Assembly (NCBI GenBank): GCA_905479995.1
Contig: CAJQON010000013.1
Location: forward strand, 1-64,000
Source of the DNA: an uncultured Flavobacteriales bacterium
GTDB lineage: Bacteria > Bacteroidota > Bacteroidia > Flavobacteriales_E > Vicingaceae
Reading direction: 5' to 3'
DNA length: 64,000 nt
Position 1 is the stretch's first letter. Every line of letters starts with the position of its first letter. The notes beneath the pieces are model-generated. The model was given only the letters and a program-made list of their open reading frames with translations, ran no database searches and had not been told where the DNA came from. Below are positions 31,333 to 42,730 of this stretch, piece by piece. The translations under genes were made by a program, and so were the position numbers.

Positions 31333-33258
31333 CTATAATTTAGTCCATTTCTTACGAATTAACCTATCGCTCAATCTTATTTCAACAATATAGTTCCCGC
31401 TAGCATGTTGTTCGGTTTGAATTTCATAAAAATTGTTAGATTTTTCAATAATAGTTGATGTTACATTTCTTCCTAAAGCATCGAAAAGCCTAATCTCTAA
31501 TACCTCCAGCTCTTTACTCATCCAAATGTTTAATTTATTGCTAGATGGATTAGGATAAATGGTTATTTCATCGTTCTCAACAAACTCATTAACCGACAAT
31601 ACTGTTGGATTGGAAGACAAAATCCAACGTTCAGGATCAAAGAAAATGGAATCTATTGTAAATGGAATAGTGGCATTAAACACTTTACCAGAAAAAGTAT
31701 GATCAAAAACAAAAGTGGTATCGCTATTTTGTCCTTTAGCATATATAGGAACAGGCATATCGAAAAATAAAACTGAACCATGCGATTGAGTTTGATTTAA
31801 AGTAAAAGTTACATAACTGCCTACTTGGCTCCACGTTACTTGATAAGTCGGATGTCCTTCGCCATAATACCAATCGTTAAAAAACTCCGTTAAATTTTGT
31901 CCACTTACCGCTTCTAAGTGAGTTTTTAAGTGATCTGTTTTCGCAAAATCATATGCCAAATTATTGTCGGACAGGTAATTTCTAACACCAGCAAAAAAAT
32001 CTTGAGCGCCTAATTTCCATTCCAACATCCTTAACAAATACGCTCCCTTATTGTAAGATAATCTGCTACTAAATATTCTAGTATAATCGGTAGTATCTGT
32101 ACAAAAAACAGAACCATCTGGCTGAGCCGTAACATTATCAATAACAGATTCTCTCCATGATTTCCACCATACTGGATTAATATATCGAAACATTAATCCT
32201 GCAGAATAGGTTGCAAAACCTTCGTTTAACCATATATCTTCCCAACTGCCACACGTTACTTTATCGCCAAACCATTGGTGTGCCAACTCATGGGTAATTA
32301 AATGTTGACTAAAGTTACCCATAGAACTCATGGTTTGATGCTCCATACCGCCTCCCCAACCAAACTGAGCATGACCATATTTTTCATTCATAAATGGATA
32401 AGGGCCATACAAGGTATCAAACATTTCCATTACTGGAATTATACCAGAAGAGAGACTATAAAAGCTATTAGAATCTTCTGGGTAAACATAATTTAGCACT
32501 TCAAGGTTTCCCTGACTAAGATTTAAATTGTTAGAGAATTGAGCGTAATTGGTTATGGCAACAGATATTAAATAAGTGGCTATAGGATAGCGGTGTTTCC
32601 AATGGTAAATTTTGTTTGATCCAACTGTGGTTTCGCTTACTAACAAGCCTTGACTACCTACTTTATTTTTTAAAGGAGTGGTTACTATTACATCTATAGA
32701 ATCAATTTTATCAATTAAGTCTTGTTTACAAGGCCACCATTCTAGTGCTCCAAATGGTTCTGATAAGGTCCAAATAATAGAATCGTTTAAATGAGACGAT
32801 TGAACAAATGAACCAAATCCACTTAATGCAACTGGTGCTCCCTGGTAAAAAACGGTGATAGAGTCTAAAGTGTTTTGTTGTAAAGAGCTGGCAAAATCAA
32901 TTTTTAAAACATTTCCTGCAGGCTGTGTATAACTAAGGTGAATTCCATTTCGCAACACAGAATCAACAGTCAACACATTGGATAAATCAAAATAAATAGC
33001 ATTAAAATTAGCCACAACGGGTTCAAAGTATGTTGTAACAGCACCAGATATATAAAACAATTCTGGGTCTATTGTCCATTCTAGTCTGTGGTATTTTAAA
33101 TCATAATCTGCCGATTGAGGTGCACCTTTCGAATTGATTTTATTGGCAAAACCTTTACTTTCAGCTTCAACAATGTCTTTAAATATTTTGTTGTAATTGT
33201 TTTGACCAAAACTTACTGAAGCAATTAATACTATTAATCCTAAAAGTAAATTTCTCAT
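31333..33258 (-). CDS. M1-family metallopeptidase with T9SS type A C-terminal sorting domain
   Basis: GGGMEHQTMSSMG, LITHELAHQWFGDKVTC..LNEGFATY; C-terminal ITIYPNPSSNKLNI...ASGNYIVEI. Confidence 0.92.
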   Translation of the reverse strand: MRNLLLGLIVLIASVSFGQNNYNKIFKDIVEAESKGFANKINSKGAPQSADYDLKYHRLEWTIDPELFYISGAVTTYFEPVVANFNAIYFDLSNVLTVDSVLRNGIHLSYTQPAGNVLKIDFASSLQQNTLDSITVFYQGAPVALSGFGSFVQSSHLNDSIIWTLSEPFGALEWWPCKQDLIDKIDSIDVIVTTPLKNKVGSQGLLVSETTVGSNKIYHWKHRYPIATYLISVAITNYAQFSNNLNLSQGNLEVLNYVYPEDSNSFYSLSSGIIPVMEMFDTLYGPYPFMNEKYGHAQFGWGGGMEHQTMSSMGNFSQHLITHELAHQWFGDKVTCGSWEDIWLNEGFATYSAGLMFRYINPVWWKSWRESVIDNVTAQPDGSVFCTDTTDYTRIFSSRLSYNKGAYLLRMLEWKLGAQDFFAGVRNYLSDNNLAYDFAKTDHLKTHLEAVSGQNLTEFFNDWYYGEGHPTYQVTWSQVGSYVTFTLNQTQSHGSVLFFDMPVPIYAKGQNSDTTFVFDHTFSGKVFNATIPFTIDSIFFDPERWILSSNPTVLSVNEFVENDEITIYPNPSSNKLNIWMSKELEVLEIRLFDALGRNVTSTIIEKSNNFYEIQTEQHASGNYIVEIRLSDRLIRKKWTKL

Positions 33259-33264
33259 AACAGT

Positions 33265-35016
33265 TTACTTGTATATTTTTTGATACAAGGCTTTGTATTT
33301 TTCCAATATAATTTTACGCTTAAGCTTTAATGTTGGTGTTAATTCTCCCGAATCAATTCCCCACACAGTAGCCACCAATTCAAATCTTTTTATCTGCTCG
33401 TAATTGGCAAAACCTTTGTTTAGCTCTTGCATCTCTTCCACAATCTTAGCCAATACTTGTTCATTGCAAACCATCTCATCGTTAGTTAAACAAACAATAT
33501 CATGCCTTTTACACCATTCACTTAAATAAGAAAAATTAGGTTGAATAATTGCTGCAGGCATCTTCTCTCCTTCTCCAACCACCATTACCTGTTCAATAAA
33601 TTGACTTTCTTTAAATTTATTTTCCATTACTTGTGGGGCAATATACTTTCCTCCAGAGGTTTTAAATATTTCTTTTTTACGGTCGGTAATTTTTAAGTAT
33701 TTCCCATCTACCAACTTCCCTATATCTCCGGTATGAAAATAACCTTCAGCATTAATTACCTCAGCAGTTAATTCTGGTTTATTGTAATACCCTTTCATTA
33801 TACTTGGCCCTTTTACCAGTATCTCACCATCTTCAGCAAGTTTCACCTCAACATTAGATAAAGGCATTCCCACCGAACCTATCATTGTTCCGTTAGGCAA
33901 TAAAGAGTTAACCGATATTACTGGTGATGTTTCCGATAAACCATATCCTTCCAATACTGGAATTTGTGCCGCGGTAAAAACTCTAGCTAACCTTGGTTGC
34001 AATGCAGCACCACCAGAAACTAACGCTTTAATATTTCCGCCTAAAGCTGCTCTCCATTTACTAAACACCAATTTATTGGCTAAGTTTAGTTGTAAGTTAT
34101 ACCAAGCACCTCCACTAACCATAGGATCGTACTTTAAACCTAGGTTTAATGCCCAAAAGAACATTCCTTTTTTAATTCCTGATAAGGAGGAGCCTTTTGC
34201 TACAATTTTGTCATATACCTTTTCTAGTAATCGTGGTACAGTAGCAAACATGTTTGGTTTTACCTCTAATATATTCTCTCCTATTGTTTCTATAGATTCT
34301 GCGTAGTAAATGGATACACTTCTATAGATGTACAAGTAATCCAACATTCGTTCAAATACATGACAAAGTGGTAAAAAACTTAAAGCTTTCTGATTATCTC
34401 CTAATGGCAACCTGTCTTCAGAGCCCAAAACATTGCTTACCAAATTTTGATGACTTAGCATTACTCCTTTGGGGTTTCCTGTGGTACCTGATGTATAAAT
34501 TAAGGTAGCTACATCATCTTTTTCTATAGCATTTCTTGCAGCCTCTATTCCTGTCTCATCAATTTGCTCGCTAAATACTGAGGAAAAGTGCTGTTGCCCT
34601 TCTATTTTATTATAAGTATATATATATTTTAAAGCTGGTAAATTGGCTTTTATATTTTCTATTTTTTTAACGATAGCATTATTCGATATAAACACTGCTT
34701 TTGCGCCACAATCATTTAAAATATAATTGTAATCGGCTTCAGTAATATTAGGATATATTGGCACTGTTATAACCCCCAATTGCTGAAAAGCCAAATCAGT
34801 AAGATGCCACTCTGTTCTATTGTTAGAAATTATAGCAATTCTATCTCCTTTTTCAAATCCTAGTTTAAGTAATCCTGTACTAAATTGTTTAGCTTGATGC
34901 ACAAAATCAGCCATAGCGGTTGACACCCATTTACCAGCCTCTTTTTGAGTAAAGGCATCGGTTTTTGCATTGTTGTTTAACGCGAAATAATAAAAATCTG
35001 CAATAGTATTTACCAT
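33265..35016 (-). CDS. Long-chain fatty acid-CoA ligase (AMP-binding)
   Basis: ATLIYTSGTTGNPKGVMLSHQN; LEGYGLSETSPVIS; YFHTGDIGKLVDGKYLKITDRKKEIFKTSGGKYIAP. Confidence 0.95.
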   Translation of the reverse strand: MVNTIADFYYFALNNNAKTDAFTQKEAGKWVSTAMADFVHQAKQFSTGLLKLGFEKGDRIAIISNNRTEWHLTDLAFQQLGVITVPIYPNITEADYNYILNDCGAKAVFISNNAIVKKIENIKANLPALKYIYTYNKIEGQQHFSSVFSEQIDETGIEAARNAIEKDDVATLIYTSGTTGNPKGVMLSHQNLVSNVLGSEDRLPLGDNQKALSFLPLCHVFERMLDYLYIYRSVSIYYAESIETIGENILEVKPNMFATVPRLLEKVYDKIVAKGSSLSGIKKGMFFWALNLGLKYDPMVSGGAWYNLQLNLANKLVFSKWRAALGGNIKALVSGGAALQPRLARVFTAAQIPVLEGYGLSETSPVISVNSLLPNGTMIGSVGMPLSNVEVKLAEDGEILVKGPSIMKGYYNKPELTAEVINAEGYFHTGDIGKLVDGKYLKITDRKKEIFKTSGGKYIAPQVMENKFKESQFIEQVMVVGEGEKMPAAIIQPNFSYLSEWCKRHDIVCLTNDEMVCNEQVLAKIVEEMQELNKGFANYEQIKRFELVATVWGIDSGELTPTLKLKRKIILEKYKALYQKIYK

Positions 35017-35137
35017 AATTCTATAAGTACTTCTATTTTAAATAAATGTATTTAATTTAAAAGTAATGAAATCATTTTTTAATGCCATAATAAGCTGCTT
35101 ATTAATTAGTTTTGAAGAAAGTTGAACTTTTTACAAT

Positions 35138-37384
35138 TTGAAAAAATCATTTGCTAGAATACTATTGTTTGGACTGATCTTGTTTACAGGAGTATCGGCC
35201 TTTTATAGTTCTAAGCTAGACTTTAACTACGATTTCGAAAGCTTTTTTCCGCAAAACGATCCAGATTTAGATTTCTTTTTAGACTACCGAAACACTTTTG
35301 AAAATGACAACGATTACTTTCTAATCTCTATTGGCAATGGTTCTTCGGTTTTTGACAGTACTTTTTTACACCGTGCTAACCTCTTTTCTGAAGAGCTTGC
35401 TTCAATAAACCATGTTGAAAACGTTGCCTCTCCTACCAAAATTAAAGTTCCGGTTTACAATTCATTTGCGTTCATGCAAATTCCATTACTACACCTCAAC
35501 AATCCTAAAAAGTTTAAAAACGATTCCATTCGAATTAGCAAATCATTGGAGTTTTCTAAAACCTTTTTTAGTTCAGATTATCAATCCTTGTGCATTGTAA
35601 TTAATCATTCGCAAAACATTTCCAAAGCTGCATCCGATGAGCTAATCATTAGCCTTGAATCAGTAATTGCTAAATACAATTTCACAACTATTCATTATGC
35701 CGGAAAAGTAAGAGGACAAAAAACCTACCTCACAAAAATGCAATTTGAGCTCTTGCTCTTTTTATCCATTTCTATTGTATTGGTTATCCTTTTTCTATTC
35801 CTAACCTTCCGATCTGTTTTTGGTATTGTTGTCCCTATATTAACCGTATTAATAGCCATAATTGGTGTATTAGCCATTATGCAACTAAGCGGAAAATCCT
35901 TAGACGTAATGTCTACCCTATTGCCTACCATATTATTTGTTGTGGGCATGTCAGATGCAGTACACATATTAAACCGTTACATAGAAGAACTGCGATCAGG
36001 CAAAGCGCAAGTAGATGCCATAAAGGTTACCTTTAAAGAAGTTGGATTGGCTACCTTATTCACCTCAATAACCACAGCGGTTGGTTTTATTACCCTATTA
36101 ATGGTTCCTATAAAACCTATGTCCGAATTTGGTTTATATTCTGCTATTGGTGTGTTGTTGGCTTTTGTTATAGCCATTACCTTTCTGCCTTCAGCATTAT
36201 CCTTATTAAAACCTCCCAAAATTTCTTTCAAAAAATCCAATCGCTCTTTTTGGAACAAAACACTATCTACTAGCTTCTTGTTTGTTTTAAGAAATCCTAA
36301 AAAGATTGTTATTACTTATTCTTTTGTATTTATTGCAGCCATAATAGGTATTTTACAATTAAAGGTAGATTACAAGTTGTTGGAAGATTTATCCGAAAAA
36401 GACCCTTTACAACAAGACTTCCGCTTTTTTGAAAACAACTATTCTGGTATACGGCCTTTTGAAATGGCGATAGAAACTAAGGGTAAAAACTCAATTATGG
36501 ATTATGAAGTAATGCTAGAGCTAGATAAGCTTGATTCTTACCTTTATGACAACTATGAGGCAGGATTTATCCTATCACCCTTAAGCATAGTTAAAGTAAT
36601 GAATAAGGCTGCTCATAGTGGTAACTCAACTTATTATAAACTGCCAGAAACCGAAGCTAAATATAAATCCTTACTCAAAAAAATCAACAAATCTGTTGCA
36701 AAAAAGGAGCTCAATAAGTTTTTAAACGACACCAAAACCCTGGCCCGATTTACTGGTAAAATGGATGATATTGGAAGTAGACAAGTGAAATTTAAAAATA
36801 AGGACTTGGCCACATTTTTTAATACAAACATTAATACCAGCCTTATTGGCTACACCTTAACCGGTACAGCCTTATTGGTTGATAAAAACAATGAATCCTT
36901 AGCCTTAAACATGATTGTAGGTTTAGCCTTGGCCTTCCTTTTAATTGCTGTGTTAATTGGTTTTATTTTTAAGTCTTTTAAAATGGCCTTAATATCCATC
37001 ATACCCAATGCTGTTCCTTTGGCTATAATTGGTGGTATAATGGGTTATATGGGAACCAACATTAACATGTCTACTTCCATTATATTTAGTATAGCTTTTG
37101 GTATTGCGGTAGATGATACTATTCACTTTTTAAGTAAATATAAAATTGAAAGTGGCAAAAACAAAAGCTCTTTGTATGCCTTAAAACGCACTTACATCTC
37201 TACTGGAAAGGCAATAATACTAACAACCTTAATTTTGTGTGGGGGATTTATCTCGTTAATCTTTTCAGATTTTAAGAGCACTTTTCTTATTGGAAGCTAC
37301 GTAGGTTTAACACTATTCCTAGCCGTTATTACCGACATGATTCTGCTTCCAATACTACTGGTTAAAAAAAAGAAATCTTTATAG
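35138..37384 (+). CDS. RND/MMPL-family exporter (TTG start)
   Basis: Two blocks of multiple TM helices (TILFVVGMSDAVHILNRYIEEL and IIFSIAFGIAVDDTIHFLSKYK) with a large soluble loop. Confidence 0.88.
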   Translation: MKKSFARILLFGLILFTGVSAFYSSKLDFNYDFESFFPQNDPDLDFFLDYRNTFENDNDYFLISIGNGSSVFDSTFLHRANLFSEELASINHVENVASPTKIKVPVYNSFAFMQIPLLHLNNPKKFKNDSIRISKSLEFSKTFFSSDYQSLCIVINHSQNISKAASDELIISLESVIAKYNFTTIHYAGKVRGQKTYLTKMQFELLLFLSISIVLVILFLFLTFRSVFGIVVPILTVLIAIIGVLAIMQLSGKSLDVMSTLLPTILFVVGMSDAVHILNRYIEELRSGKAQVDAIKVTFKEVGLATLFTSITTAVGFITLLMVPIKPMSEFGLYSAIGVLLAFVIAITFLPSALSLLKPPKISFKKSNRSFWNKTLSTSFLFVLRNPKKIVITYSFVFIAAIIGILQLKVDYKLLEDLSEKDPLQQDFRFFENNYSGIRPFEMAIETKGKNSIMDYEVMLELDKLDSYLYDNYEAGFILSPLSIVKVMNKAAHSGNSTYYKLPETEAKYKSLLKKINKSVAKKELNKFLNDTKTLARFTGKMDDIGSRQVKFKNKDLATFFNTNINTSLIGYTLTGTALLVDKNNESLALNMIVGLALAFLLIAVLIGFIFKSFKMALISIIPNAVPLAIIGGIMGYMGTNINMSTSIIFSIAFGIAVDDTIHFLSKYKIESGKNKSSLYALKRTYISTGKAIILTTLILCGGFISLIFSDFKSTFLIGSYVGLTLFLAVITDMILLPILLVKKKKSL

Positions 37385-38137
37385 GTTTTTCTCACCTACC
37401 TTATCTCCTTCTTTAGAGAATTTGGTTTCTTTAGTGGCTTTACCATTTTCATTGTATTGTTTCCATGTACCAATACGTATGTAATCAAATTTAGACTTAC
37501 TGTACTGCATCTCACCTTCTTCTTTCACTTTACCATTCTCATAAAAATACATCTGCGTATAAATTAACTTTTTCTTATCCTCTAATTCTAAAGTATTTTC
37601 TGGTGCACCACTTTCAAAATAGTTTGCCTTAAAAACATAATACTGAAAGCTTTTATGGTACTCTTCAATGAATTCTAAAACTCCATTTGGGTAATAATCT
37701 TCCCACTTTAAAGCTTCGCTCATTACATAAACAATATTAGATTTTATTGTTCCGTCTTCGTAAAATTTCGTCATTTTACTTTTCTTCAAATCCACCATTC
37801 TAAAATTACGCTCAACAGTACCATTTGTATAATAGTTTTTGTAAATTTTCAATTGCCCTTCAACATAAAACCCTTTGTGTAACAACTGTCCTGTGGTATA
37901 ATAATCCTCTTCATAACCATTTGCAGCATATCCGTTATTATCGTTTCTTACCGTATCCTGACCCAACATCATATTCAACGGCTCATACATCTTAATCCCA
38001 TATTTAGAATCAACAACAGCATCCTTATCATAAGTATTGTTGTATAAGCTTTTATCGGTTAAATCGTTCTTTTTTTGTGCTACTGCACAAAAAACTAGGG
38101 ACATGGTTAGGGATAATAAAATAATTTTTCTCATCAT
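37379..38137 (-). CDS. Secreted MORN/YwqK-like repeat protein
   Basis: Signal peptide; repeated YYTNGTVERNFRMV, FYEDGTIKSNIVYV, YYPNGVLEFIEEY, FYENGKVKEEGEM motifs. Confidence 0.75.
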   Translation of the reverse strand: MMRKIILLSLTMSLVFCAVAQKKNDLTDKSLYNNTYDKDAVVDSKYGIKMYEPLNMMLGQDTVRNDNNGYAANGYEEDYYTTGQLLHKGFYVEGQLKIYKNYYTNGTVERNFRMVDLKKSKMTKFYEDGTIKSNIVYVMSEALKWEDYYPNGVLEFIEEYHKSFQYYVFKANYFESGAPENTLELEDKKKLIYTQMYFYENGKVKEEGEMQYSKSKFDYIRIGTWKQYNENGKATKETKFSKEGDKVGEKNL

Positions 38138-39591
38138 TCTTGTTTTAATTCTGTTCGTTTTGACAACTTAGCAATTTTTATACCTAAAAATCCAAAAACG
38201 ATTGTCATTAGTGGACTAATTAAATTAAAAAAGCAATACATAAAGTAATCTCCTGTTGCTACACCAAGCATTCCAGAGTGGTAAGCACCACAAGTATTCC
38301 AAGGAATAAGGGCCGAAGTTACTGTTCCTGAATCTTCTAAAGTACGACTTAACACCTTTGGATGCAATCCTCTATCTCTATATTCCTGAGCAAACATTCT
38401 ACCTGGTACTACTATTGCCAAATACTGATCTGAAGCAGTTAAGTTAAACACTATACATGATGCTGCCGTTGTACTTATAAGTGAACCTGTTGATTTTGCT
38501 AGCCCTATTATTGATAAGGTGATTCGTTTAAGCATTCCACATTTCTCCATTATTCCGCCAAATATCATAGCACATAAAATAAGCCATATTGTATTTAGCA
38601 TACCAAACATTCCTCCAGAAGTTAACAATTCATTTACCAACTCATTTTCTGTAACCACAGCCACATCAGTTGTCATAGAATCAATCACCATTTTGTAGGA
38701 AGCTTTTAAAAAATTTGTTTCTCCAGATAAAGAAGTTATTAAATCGGGCTGAAAAATAATAGCAAAAACACCGCCCAATAAACTACCAATAAACAAGGCT
38801 GGAATTGCAGGAACTTTTTTTACGATTAAAATAATTACTCCTAACGGAACGATAAAGAGCCAAGGTGATATGTTAAACTGAGAGGCTATTGCAGATTTTA
38901 ATATTTCTATTTCTCCTGTCTCTGCTCCTGTTTCATAAAACAAACCTATTACCAAAAAGATAAGTAAAGTGATTACAATTGATGGTATAGTTGTTAGCGC
39001 CATATATTTAATATGGGTAATTAAATCTGTTCCTGCCATAGCTGGTGCTAGATTTGTTGTATCAGATAAAGGAGACATTTTATCGCCAAAATAAGCTCCA
39101 GAAATTATTGCTCCAGCTATTAATCCGTCAGCAAAACCCAAGGCTTTACCAATACCTAATAAAGCAATACCAACTGTTGCAACTGTACTCCAAGAACTTC
39201 CTGTGGCAATTGAAACAATTGAACATATCATACAGGAAGCCACTAAAAAGATTGCGGGACTTAAAAGATCCAATCCATAATAAATCATTGCAGGAACTAC
39301 TCCACTTAACAACCAAGTACCTGCCAAAGCTCCTATTAGTAATAAAATAATTAATGCTGGTAATGCAGAGGTAATACTTTTTGTAATTCCAACTAATAGT
39401 TCCTTCCAATTGTACCCATTATAAATGGCTATAATTGATGCTACGGCACCTGCAAACAATAATGAGATTTGATTTGCTCCACCCAATGCGTCATCTCCAT
39501 AAACAAAACGCACATTTAAAACCAATAGGGCTATCAATACCAAAATGGGCATTAACGACTGTAACAAAGATGGTTTTTTATATTGGCTCAA
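38134..39591 (-). CDS. nhaC: Na+/H+ antiporter, NhaC family
   Basis: GAIISGAYFGDKMSPLSDTTNLAPAMAGTDLITHIKYM; LEDSGTVTSALIPWNTCGAYHSGMLGV. Confidence 0.93.
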   Translation of the reverse strand: MSQYKKPSLLQSLMPILVLIALLVLNVRFVYGDDALGGANQISLLFAGAVASIIAIYNGYNWKELLVGITKSITSALPALIILLLIGALAGTWLLSGVVPAMIYYGLDLLSPAIFLVASCMICSIVSIATGSSWSTVATVGIALLGIGKALGFADGLIAGAIISGAYFGDKMSPLSDTTNLAPAMAGTDLITHIKYMALTTIPSIVITLLIFLVIGLFYETGAETGEIEILKSAIASQFNISPWLFIVPLGVIILIVKKVPAIPALFIGSLLGGVFAIIFQPDLITSLSGETNFLKASYKMVIDSMTTDVAVVTENELVNELLTSGGMFGMLNTIWLILCAMIFGGIMEKCGMLKRITLSIIGLAKSTGSLISTTAASCIVFNLTASDQYLAIVVPGRMFAQEYRDRGLHPKVLSRTLEDSGTVTSALIPWNTCGAYHSGMLGVATGDYFMYCFFNLISPLMTIVFGFLGIKIAKLSKRTELKQE

Positions 39592-39732
39592 CTTTTAATA
39601 TTTTTGTAAAAGTTGCAAATATATTAAGAGCTACTTAGTTTTAATAATTTTAAGAGGGGTTATTATTAACAAAATTAAAAAGTGTGTTTACCAAATTATA
39701 GCTTTTTAACATTTTACTAAGAGTCAATACCT

Positions 39733-39740
39733 TAACTTTG
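39733..39740 (+). promoter_or_regulatory. Candidate -7 element (TAACTTTG) immediately before the ATG at 39745
   Basis: Match to TAnnTTTG; implies a very short leader if real. Confidence 0.3.
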
Positions 39741-39744
39741 TAAA

Positions 39745-40503
39745 ATGAACGTTTTATTAAGAATAATAATCTCCGTTTTACTACTAATATTAACCACTAA
39801 CTTAAGTGGTCAAAACCCTACAGTTTTATCTGGAATTTTATTGTCTAAAACAGACTCTGCACCTATTGCTCAAGCACACATTATTAACCGTAGCGCAAAA
39901 CTGGGTGTAATTAGTAATGATCAAGGAGACTTTAACTTATCATGCTCAGCAACTGATACGGTTAGTATTTCTGTTATTGGTTACCAAACTATAGTTTTGG
40001 TTGCCAAAGAATTAAATGACACCATTTTCTTACAACAAAAAAATTATCAGTTAGAATTATTCAATTTAATGCCTTACAAAACTTATGCAGAATTTAAAGA
40101 AGCTTTTGTAAAATTAGACCTTCCTGATGATTCTCCTCAAATAAACTCAAGCATTTACTTGAGTCGAGAAGAATTATCTGGCTTAGGACATAGAGGTTCT
40201 GGCATTATTGTTTCAGGTGCAATATCGAGCATATTTGCTAGCTTTAATAAACTAATGCAAGACAAAATAACTTACGAACAGCTGCTAAAACGAGATGAGT
40301 ATGAAGCTTTTATTGCAACTAAATTTAATGCGAAACTTGTACATCAAATTACCCAAATGAAAAGTAAGGTTGAACTTAATGAATTTATAACCTATTGTGA
40401 TTTTAACAACTATTACATTCAAAATAGCTCTAACTACACTATTATAACTCAAATTTTTGATTGCTACGAAGAGTATGCCTCTCTTCCTATGGCAAGTAAA
40501 TAG
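39745..40503 (+). CDS. Secreted carboxypeptidase-like regulatory-domain protein
   Basis: Signal peptide; SGILLSKTDSAPIAQAHIINRSAKLGVISNDQGDFNLSCSATDTVSISVIGYQT. Confidence 0.75.
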   Translation: MNVLLRIIISVLLLILTTNLSGQNPTVLSGILLSKTDSAPIAQAHIINRSAKLGVISNDQGDFNLSCSATDTVSISVIGYQTIVLVAKELNDTIFLQQKNYQLELFNLMPYKTYAEFKEAFVKLDLPDDSPQINSSIYLSREELSGLGHRGSGIIVSGAISSIFASFNKLMQDKITYEQLLKRDEYEAFIATKFNAKLVHQITQMKSKVELNEFITYCDFNNYYIQNSSNYTIITQIFDCYEEYASLPMASK

Positions 40504-40509
40504 TTCAAG

Positions 40510-42018
40510 TTACTCTTTTATCCTACTAAACAACAACACATTTTCTTTAGGCGATTTTGCAATTTCCTGATAATTTTCTTTTAAAAATTCTTTGAGTTTT
40601 TCTTCTATTATTTCGGGGTAATACATACTATCATTAACAATTAAATAGGCAGTTTCATGCGTATTAATTGATTTCAAAATCCCTTCAAATCTATCTACTT
40701 TGGTATCGTATGATGGATTCTTAAAGAAGTGTGTATAAGCCCATTTGGAGGGTGCAACAATATTTAAATCACTCAAGTAAGATAGCTGTTCAAGATCAAA
40801 AGAATAGAGCTGACCACGCTGACCTTCTACTTTTTTTAATTCCGAAAATATTTCTTCATTATGACCATAAGCTTCCCCATCTTTAAAGTAGGAGATCTTT
40901 AAATAACTAACCCTTAAAGTAGCAAACACCAGCAAAGATAATACGAGAGGTGCTATTGGAAGCTTTTTAAAGAAACTTGCTTCTCCTAAATTTTTAAGCA
41001 TTAAAAATAATGTAAATACTATATATGGTATGAAGCATAAAAAATAATGTGCAAAATGCTTCCCGCTTATTGCTGTAGAAAACCATTGAACAATAATACA
41101 GACCAACATCACCCAAAAGATTGAATTTCCTTTAATTTTTCGCGTAATACAAAAAAGTAAGATGAACCCTATACTAAGTGTTAGTGGAAAAAAGTCTTTG
41201 TTCCATTTAAATAAAAACCCAACCAATTCATACGCTTTTAAAAACAATCCTCTTTTATGAATATAGCTAGAAGTGTTAAATAAAAAAGCTTGGTTTATAA
41301 ATTCATCCATTGCTCCCCAACTTGCTACTAACAACAAAATAATAGCATGAACAAACATGCTCCCAATCGTTAAAAATCCAAACCGAATCATTATTTTTTG
41401 CCAAGAAACTAATTTAAACTGTCCTATTCCATTTTTATTTAACGTAACATACAATACAAACGGAATAACTGCAAGCGCTTCATTTTGTTGGGTATAAAAA
41501 ACAAGTGTTACCAATACTCCACTCATAAAAAACAATAATTTATTTGCCTTAAGCAAATAATTAATTGACAAAATAACAACGACTAGATAGGTGGTGACTT
41601 CTCGAGTATAGCCACCGCCATCAATTAAAAAATCATATTTTAAAAAAGCAATATAGAATAATGCTAGTAGCAATACATAGCTTTTTTCAAGGTATTTTAT
41701 TCCTGCTTTAAAAAGAAATAAAACAGAGGTAAACCCCAATATATTCAGCACAATGGTTATTCCCCAAGGTCCAATATTAAAAAGGTGACCTAAATAATTA
41801 AGCAAATAAATAATAGGTGGTTTATGGTCGAAAGCATCTACATAAGGAACAGCATTGTTATTTAGCAGCATTCCTATATACCTAAAAACCACGCTATCGT
41901 GTCCATCGGCACCATTAAAGAGTGGCGTTGTTGTTAATCCACTTAAGGCATAAAATCCAATAAGGATTATATACACTATTGCGTTGTTGTTGTTAAACTT
42001 ATTTATTAGCCAACGCAT
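40510..42018 (-). CDS. Multi-TM glycosyltransferase-like protein (GT39/PMT-like)
   Basis: NGADGHDSVVFRYIGMLLNNNAVPYVDAFDHKPPIIYLLNYLG; many TM helices. Confidence 0.7.
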   Translation of the reverse strand: MRWLINKFNNNNAIVYIILIGFYALSGLTTTPLFNGADGHDSVVFRYIGMLLNNNAVPYVDAFDHKPPIIYLLNYLGHLFNIGPWGITIVLNILGFTSVLFLFKAGIKYLEKSYVLLLALFYIAFLKYDFLIDGGGYTREVTTYLVVVILSINYLLKANKLLFFMSGVLVTLVFYTQQNEALAVIPFVLYVTLNKNGIGQFKLVSWQKIMIRFGFLTIGSMFVHAIILLLVASWGAMDEFINQAFLFNTSSYIHKRGLFLKAYELVGFLFKWNKDFFPLTLSIGFILLFCITRKIKGNSIFWVMLVCIIVQWFSTAISGKHFAHYFLCFIPYIVFTLFLMLKNLGEASFFKKLPIAPLVLSLLVFATLRVSYLKISYFKDGEAYGHNEEIFSELKKVEGQRGQLYSFDLEQLSYLSDLNIVAPSKWAYTHFFKNPSYDTKVDRFEGILKSINTHETAYLIVNDSMYYPEIIEEKLKEFLKENYQEIAKSPKENVLLFSRIKE

Positions 42019-42730
42019 ACGATATAGTTTGAGAAAATGAGGTAAAGCAAGCTTTTATTAAACTCCATTTTTGAATAGAAACTGTTCCTGTTTTTCTTTG
42101 TTGGTTAGCTACTGGTATGTTTTTAATTTTTAATTTGTTTTTAACAGCTATACCTGAAATGATTATGTTTGGAGCAAAGGTGTTTTTATTTATGGTTTTA
42201 ATTTTAGTAGTAAATTTTTCCATTCGCAATAAACGATAAGGAACATTTACATCTTTAACTCCTGCTCCAAAAAATACAGTTACAATTGCTCTAGTTAGTT
42301 GTGTTATAATTCTTCTTATTCCATTTCTGCTATTACTATCACGATAGCCTGCTATAAAATCATACTGATTACGAATTTCCCAAAGCTTCTTAAAATGTGC
42401 TGCACTTATTTCATTGTCTGCATCTACCTGAAAAACCCATTCTGCTTCATCATAGGCTAAATACCCTTTTAATATTGTTGGTCCATGCCCTATGTTCTTG
42501 TGACTATATACTTGAATGTTTTCATTGTTTTGCTTCAATACTTTCAACACTTGTTCTGTATCATCTACCGATCCATCGTTATATAACGCCAAAGTAAAAC
42601 TAACCTTTAGCGACCCTAAAACATTCATCCAATCGGCAACTACTTTTCCTATAACTTCCTCCTCATTATAAACAGGTATTACAACAACTAACTCTTTCAT
42701 GCTATTGTTTAATATGCTGTTCATAAACAC
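41999..42730 (-). CDS. Glycosyltransferase family 2
   Basis: ELVVVIPVYNEEEVIGKVV; LALYNDGSVDDTEQVL; WVFQVDADNEIS. Confidence 0.88.
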   Translation of the reverse strand: MFMNSILNNSMKELVVVIPVYNEEEVIGKVVADWMNVLGSLKVSFTLALYNDGSVDDTEQVLKVLKQNNENIQVYSHKNIGHGPTILKGYLAYDEAEWVFQVDADNEISAAHFKKLWEIRNQYDFIAGYRDSNSRNGIRRIITQLTRAIVTVFFGAGVKDVNVPYRLLRMEKFTTKIKTINKNTFAPNIIISGIAVKNKLKIKNIPVANQQRKTGTVSIQKWSLIKACFTSFSQTISYALANK